A stretch of DNA of 52,719 nucleotides from JBMNQI01 sp050944055 (GTDB lineage: Bacteria > Bacillota > Clostridia > Oscillospirales > Oscillospiraceae). The DNA is taken from positions 1 to 52,719 of the forward strand of contig JBMNQI010000006.1 in assembly GCA_050944055.1 (NCBI GenBank), read 5' to 3'. Both the position numbers and the translations under genes were made by a program. Below the pieces are notes generated by a model that saw only the letters and a list, made by a program, of their open reading frames with translations, did not search any database and was not told where the DNA came from. The stretch's first letter is position 1. Each line of letters opens with the position of its first letter. Positions 50,118-52,719 of this stretch are shown here, one piece after another.

Positions 50118-51223
50118 GGCGCGATATAATCAAAGCTAGTATGCGGATAGAGCTTCTCCTTGATAAAGTAGGGCAGTTCAACAGATTCCGTCAGGATGGC
50201 CACAGCAACCTCGGCGGGTTGGACGCCCGGTGTCTCGCCATAACTCACCGCGCCGCGGTAGCAGGACTCGTTCGTCTTCGACTTTTCGATCAGATCCAGA
50301 ACCGCGTCGTTAACTGAGACACCGAAAATCCCGAATTCGGAGACATTGTATTCGGGAATACTATTGATATAGGTATCCACGCCAATCCCGGGGGTGCATT
50401 CCCAACAGAGGAAGATGCGCGTATTTGCGTCGGCGGTCATGGCGTTTTGCGCCCAGGTATAGCCCGCGTCGGCTGTGCCCAGATCGTTTTCCGTATACGT
50501 AATATACATGCGCTTGTCTGCCAGGATTGTATCGCGCATGGCGTTACTTTGATTTGCGCCGTCCGTATTAGTGTAGCTTTCGAAGGTCGCCACGCCGATG
50601 CTGCCCTCAGGCGCATCCTTCCCGTAAACAACGTCCGCCCACTGGATGGCCATATCGGAGACCATTGTGCCGATTGCCTTATAATCGGAATAGACGCAGC
50701 CGGAGATCTCATAATCCGGGGGCGTACCCAGGTACACGATGTGCGTGCCCTGAGCCTCTGCTTTTAAGCAGGCATCTTTGATGAGGTTCACATCGATAAT
50801 GAGGATCCAGATCAGGGCTGCCTTCATCGTCACGAAGTTCTCAATGGACTGGAGAGCGTAAGTCATGTCCATATTGGCATCGACGATGGTGGCCTTGCAG
50901 CCCAGCTCTTCAACGGCATCCGCGAAGCGCTTCATCATCTGCTGGACGATTTCGGCCCCGCCGAACGGGCAGACGATACCAACGACGGGCGTCTCTCCGT
51001 TGGCGATCATTTTCTGGATCTCCGTCATCTTTTCGGCAGGAGCCGGACTGGGGGTCTCCGTTTCCGCCTGCGCGGTGGAGGGTTCTACTGTCGCGGCGGA
51101 TTCTGCGGAAGGCACCTCGGATGGGGCGGCGGCCGTTTCGGCAGGCGTTTTTTCGCAGCCGTAAAGCGACGCGAAGGCAAAGAGCATTGCGAAAACCAAA
51201 AGAAGAGAGATTGTTTTTCTCAT
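50108..51223 (-). CDS. Orphan sugar-type ABC solute-binding lipoprotein
   Basis: A 371-residue lipoprotein: signal peptide with lipobox SLYGC (C23), a linker rich in A, P, S, T and E (24-65), then a periplasmic-binding fold of the ribose/galactose group (Peripla_BP_4): GIVCPFGGAEIVQQMMKRF, MDMTYALQSIENFVTMKAA, DVNLIKDACLKAEAQG and GVSVNDAVLDLIEKS. No permease or ATPase gene is nearby, so it may act as a receptor, or serve a transporter encoded elsewhere. ATG start. Its 3' end runs straight into the tRNA-like repeat and a terminator. Confidence 0.87.
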   Translation of the reverse strand: MRKTISLLLVFAMLFAFASLYGCEKTPAETAAAPSEVPSAESAATVEPSTAQAETETPSPAPAEKMTEIQKMIANGETPVVGIVCPFGGAEIVQQMMKRFADAVEELGCKATIVDANMDMTYALQSIENFVTMKAALIWILIIDVNLIKDACLKAEAQGTHIVYLGTPPDYEISGCVYSDYKAIGTMVSDMAIQWADVVYGKDAPEGSIGVATFESYTNTDGANQSNAMRDTILADKRMYITYTENDLGTADAGYTWAQNAMTADANTRIFLCWECTPGIGVDTYINSIPEYNVSEFGIFGVSVNDAVLDLIEKSKTNESCYRGAVSYGETPGVQPAEVAVAILTESVELPYFIKEKLYPHTSFDYIAPEQ

Positions 51224-51495
51224 TATGAACCCTTCCTTTCATTTACCTTTTTGGCATTTTAAGCTTATCATCACGAAGAAATATAGTAAAACGAAAATAA
51301 TGCAGATTTGTGTGCGTATGGCGCACACCTGTTGCTGGCAGTTCCGCTTGCCATGAAGAGCCCCGTCGCGCCCGGATAAGTGAGAAAATTATTAGCATGA
51401 AGGAAAATATATTTGAAAACGGTTTGAATCCAATCAGCAAATATACATAGGCAGAGGCCTTAAGAGAAAGTTTTATCAGGCATTATCCGGCACAG
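51224..51495. other. Leader region of the solute-binding protein gene
   Basis: No gene. It holds a perfect 7-bp inverted repeat GTGTGCG-TATGG-CGCACAC (51310-51328), a possible operator, 87 bases before the gene start. A clear promoter was not found. Confidence 0.5.
51310..51328. promoter_or_regulatory. Palindrome upstream of the solute-binding protein gene
   Basis: Perfect 7-bp arms around a 5-bp centre. Could be a repressor site or an RNA hairpin. Confidence 0.4.
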
Positions 51496-51531
51496 AAAAA
51501 AACGCCGCAATCCATTGGAATTACGGCGTTT
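51496..51531 (-). terminator. Terminator of tRNA-Arg
   Basis: Stem AAACGCCG/CGGCGTTT (51500-51507 with 51524-51531) with further imperfect pairing inside, followed by a T run on the minus strand. It starts one base after the CCA end. Confidence 0.8.
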
Positions 51532-51532
51532 C

Positions 51533-51609
51533 TGGCATCCCCGGCGCGATTCGAACGCGCGACCTTCCGCTTAGGAGGCGGACGCTCTATCCTGCTGAGC
51601 TACGGAGAC
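51533..51609 (-). tRNA. tRNA-Arg (anticodon CCT)
   Basis: A full cloverleaf on the minus strand: acceptor GTCTCCG/CGGGGAT, D arm GCTC/GAGC, anticodon stem TCCGC/GCGGA with loop CTCCTAA (anticodon CCT, reads AGG), T arm GCGCG-TTCGAAT-CGCGC, discriminator G and encoded CCA. Its 3' half matches the two 57-bp repeats at 46.1 and 50.1 kb. Confidence 0.96.
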
Positions 51610-51686
51610 TTATAGAATAATAATGCAATAATGCAGATTAAACATACGGCGCTGCGCTTGGGCGAACGAAAACCCGCAGCCCGATT

Positions 51687-51715
51687 ATTGTAACGCATAC
51701 CGGCCCGATTGTCAA
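51687..51715 (-). promoter_or_regulatory. Promoter of tRNA-Arg
   Basis: On the minus strand TTGACA, exactly 17 bases, TACAAT, 78 bases upstream of the tRNA. Confidence 0.8.
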
Positions 51716-51720
51716 TCTCT

Positions 51721-51749
51721 TTGCCTGTATACACAGCGCGGATTATATG
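51721..51749 (+). promoter_or_regulatory. Candidate promoter of the metallopeptidase gene
   Basis: TTGCCT, 17 bases, TATATG, 29 bases before the start codon. It is back to back with the tRNA-Arg promoter. Confidence 0.45.
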
Positions 51750-51777
51750 CTATCATTTCACCGAAAGGTTGATAATT

Positions 51778-52152
51778 ATGATAAACCGCAGCGAGTTTGA
51801 AGATATGCTTGATGAGCTGGCATGCGAGCTGCCTCAGGAGTTCTACCGCAGCTTAAACGGCGGGATTATAATTTCGGAGGAGGCAAAAGAGCACAAAGAA
51901 AGCCGCGGCGGCCTGTTCGTGCTCGGCGAGTACAGGCACAGCGCCCTGGGCCGCTCCATCGTTATCTTCTACGGCTCGTTTAAAAAGGTATACGGCTTCC
52001 TCCCCAGGGAAAGGCTGCGCGCCGAGCTGCGCAAGACCCTGCGGCACGAGTTCCGCCACCACCTTGAGTCGCTCGCCGGGGAGCGCGGCCTGGAGCTTGA
52101 AGACGAAGCCCGTCTTGCCCAGTATCTGAGCTCAATTGACGGCGAGCCGTAA
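51778..52152 (+). CDS. Small metallopeptidase-family protein (zincin-like)
   Basis: A 124-residue single-domain protein of the minimal zincin type (PF06262-like). It has FEDMLDELACELPQEFYRSLNGGI at the start (about 5-28), LGEYRHSALGRSIVIFYGSF in the middle and the zinc-binding HEFRHHLESLAG (HExxH plus a further H/E) near 94-105, followed by EDEARLAQYL. The start at 51778 is chosen for AAAGG 9 nt upstream. Whether members are active proteases is not established. It converges on the LysR gene with only 4 bases between the stops. Confidence 0.87.
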   Translation: MINRSEFEDMLDELACELPQEFYRSLNGGIIISEEAKEHKESRGGLFVLGEYRHSALGRSIVIFYGSFKKVYGFLPRERLRAELRKTLRHEFRHHLESLAGERGLELEDEARLAQYLSSIDGEP

Positions 52153-52156
52153 GCGG

Positions 52157-52719
52157 CTACTGGCTGGCGCGCACCGGGAAAAGGCCGGCGCGCGCCCCTT
52201 CCATCTCGTCGAGAAACAGAGGCAGCGACGGGTTATTATTGTCGTGCCGCCACAAAAGAAGGACATCGAAGTCGGTGTCAAGCCCGTCTACTTCAAGCAC
52301 GCTGAAGCCTCCGCAATTATGATTCGCCACGGTAGAGGGCATAAACATTATTCCAAAGCCTGCCGTAAAGCGCATTAGCATTACTTCGCCCGACGAGGAT
52401 TGCGCGCTTTCCAATGCTTCTCTTCCCAGCTTTGAGCGAAGCTCTCCGAGCAGCGACTGCCCGATATGTTCCCCTACCAGCACACGTTCTCCGCACAGGT
52501 CATCTATACTCACCGTGCCGCGCCCGGCGAAAGGATGATCGACCGGGACTGTGAGGCAGAGCTTTTCCCTCATAAGAGGTATACGCCCGACAGCCGGGTC
52601 GTCCGGCACATTGTGCGAAAACGAGATCCCCAAATCGCAGTCGCCGTCCGAAATGCTGTGGTAGACTGAATCCATCTTACTGTAAGGGCATACGTCAATC
52701 GAAAAGCCGATTTTAGGAT
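52157..52719 (-). CDS. LysR-family transcriptional regulator, truncated by the window end
   Basis: The C-terminal substrate-binding domain of a LysR-type regulator; about 187 codons are present and the frame is open to the window edge, so the helix-turn-helix part lies outside. Family marks: SISDGDCDLGISF (the ...g.lDlai pattern), LCLTVPVDHPFAGRGTVSIDDL, a GEVMLMRFTAGFGIMFMPSTVA segment and the C-terminal beta strand. An ATG at 52675 is internal, because the family pattern continues upstream of it (SIDVCPYSK). The ligand is unknown. Confidence 0.88.
   Translation of the reverse strand, partial: PKIGFSIDVCPYSKMDSVYHSISDGDCDLGISFSHNVPDDPAVGRIPLMREKLCLTVPVDHPFAGRGTVSIDDLCGERVLVGEHIGQSLLGELRSKLGREALESAQSSSGEVMLMRFTAGFGIMFMPSTVANHNCGGFSVLEVDGLDTDFDVLLLWRHDNNNPSLPLFLDEMEGARAGLFPVRASQ

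Overview
This window reads as a chromosomal piece of an anaerobic, Gram-positive Bacillota of class Clostridia, probably near the Oscillospiraceae. The evidence is a T-box leader with leuA, SLH-domain surface proteins, lipoproteins with clean lipoboxes, many AGGAGG ribosome sites with GTG and TTG starts, an ETF with a ferredoxin-like domain, an old-yellow-enzyme/Fe-S flavoprotein, FeoAB, and a type IV pilus locus of Gram-positive style. The genus is an inference; no rRNA is present. Both ends cut genes: a 5'-truncated GAPDH on the left and a LysR-type regulator on the right.

Layout. Positions 1-8 kb: end of gap, rnr and secG (minus), an aldehyde dehydrogenase, then a DtxR/MntR-type regulator divergent from feoA-feoB. 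Positions 8-12 kb: an FAD-linked hydroxyacid dehydrogenase and leuA behind a Leu-type T-box, then tRNA-Gly(GCC) with a perfect consensus promoter. Positions 12-15.5 kb: a cysteine-rich hypothetical protein, an AIM24-family protein, and etfB-etfA. Positions 15.6-38.7 kb: a c-di-GMP class I riboswitch with its own terminator, a convergent SLH protein with a C-terminal membrane anchor, then a one-strand type IV pilus operon (pilB, pilT, pilC, pilin, prepilin peptidase, a PilM-PilN fusion, pilO, four minor pilins, an 1828-residue exported protein), and an SLH-anchored phosphodiester glycosidase. Positions 38.8-41.5 kb: a five-gene minus-strand operon (PrsW-type protease, helical protein, small membrane protein, macro domain, nitroreductase). 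Positions 41.8-45.8 kb: a lipoprotein, a ferredoxin, and a 2,4-dienoyl-CoA-reductase-like enzyme. Positions 45.8-51.6 kb: a gene-poor, repeat-bearing accessory stretch with an SLH protein and an orphan solute-binding lipoprotein, ending at tRNA-Arg(CCT). Positions 51.7-52.7 kb: a small metallopeptidase and the LysR fragment.

How the parts may work together. The central theme is a cell-surface pilus under apparent cyclic-di-GMP influence at two levels. PilB carries a tandem MshEN-type c-di-GMP-binding motif, and a c-di-GMP-I riboswitch sits about 2 kb upstream of pilB on the same strand. Unusually, no gene follows that riboswitch on its own strand before pilB; read-through would run antisense across the SLH gene. 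The giant protein and the 728-residue pilin-like protein at the end of the operon are candidates for a pilus tip and adhesin complex.

The accessory end holds two identical 57-bp repeats derived from the 3' half of the nearby tRNA-Arg, and a chimeric 19-codon fossil reading frame that joins the start of one lipoprotein gene to the end of another. An interlocked pair of perfect inverted repeats (arms A-B-A'-B') lies at 38.74-38.80 kb. No CRISPR array, integrase or recognisable transposase gene is visible.
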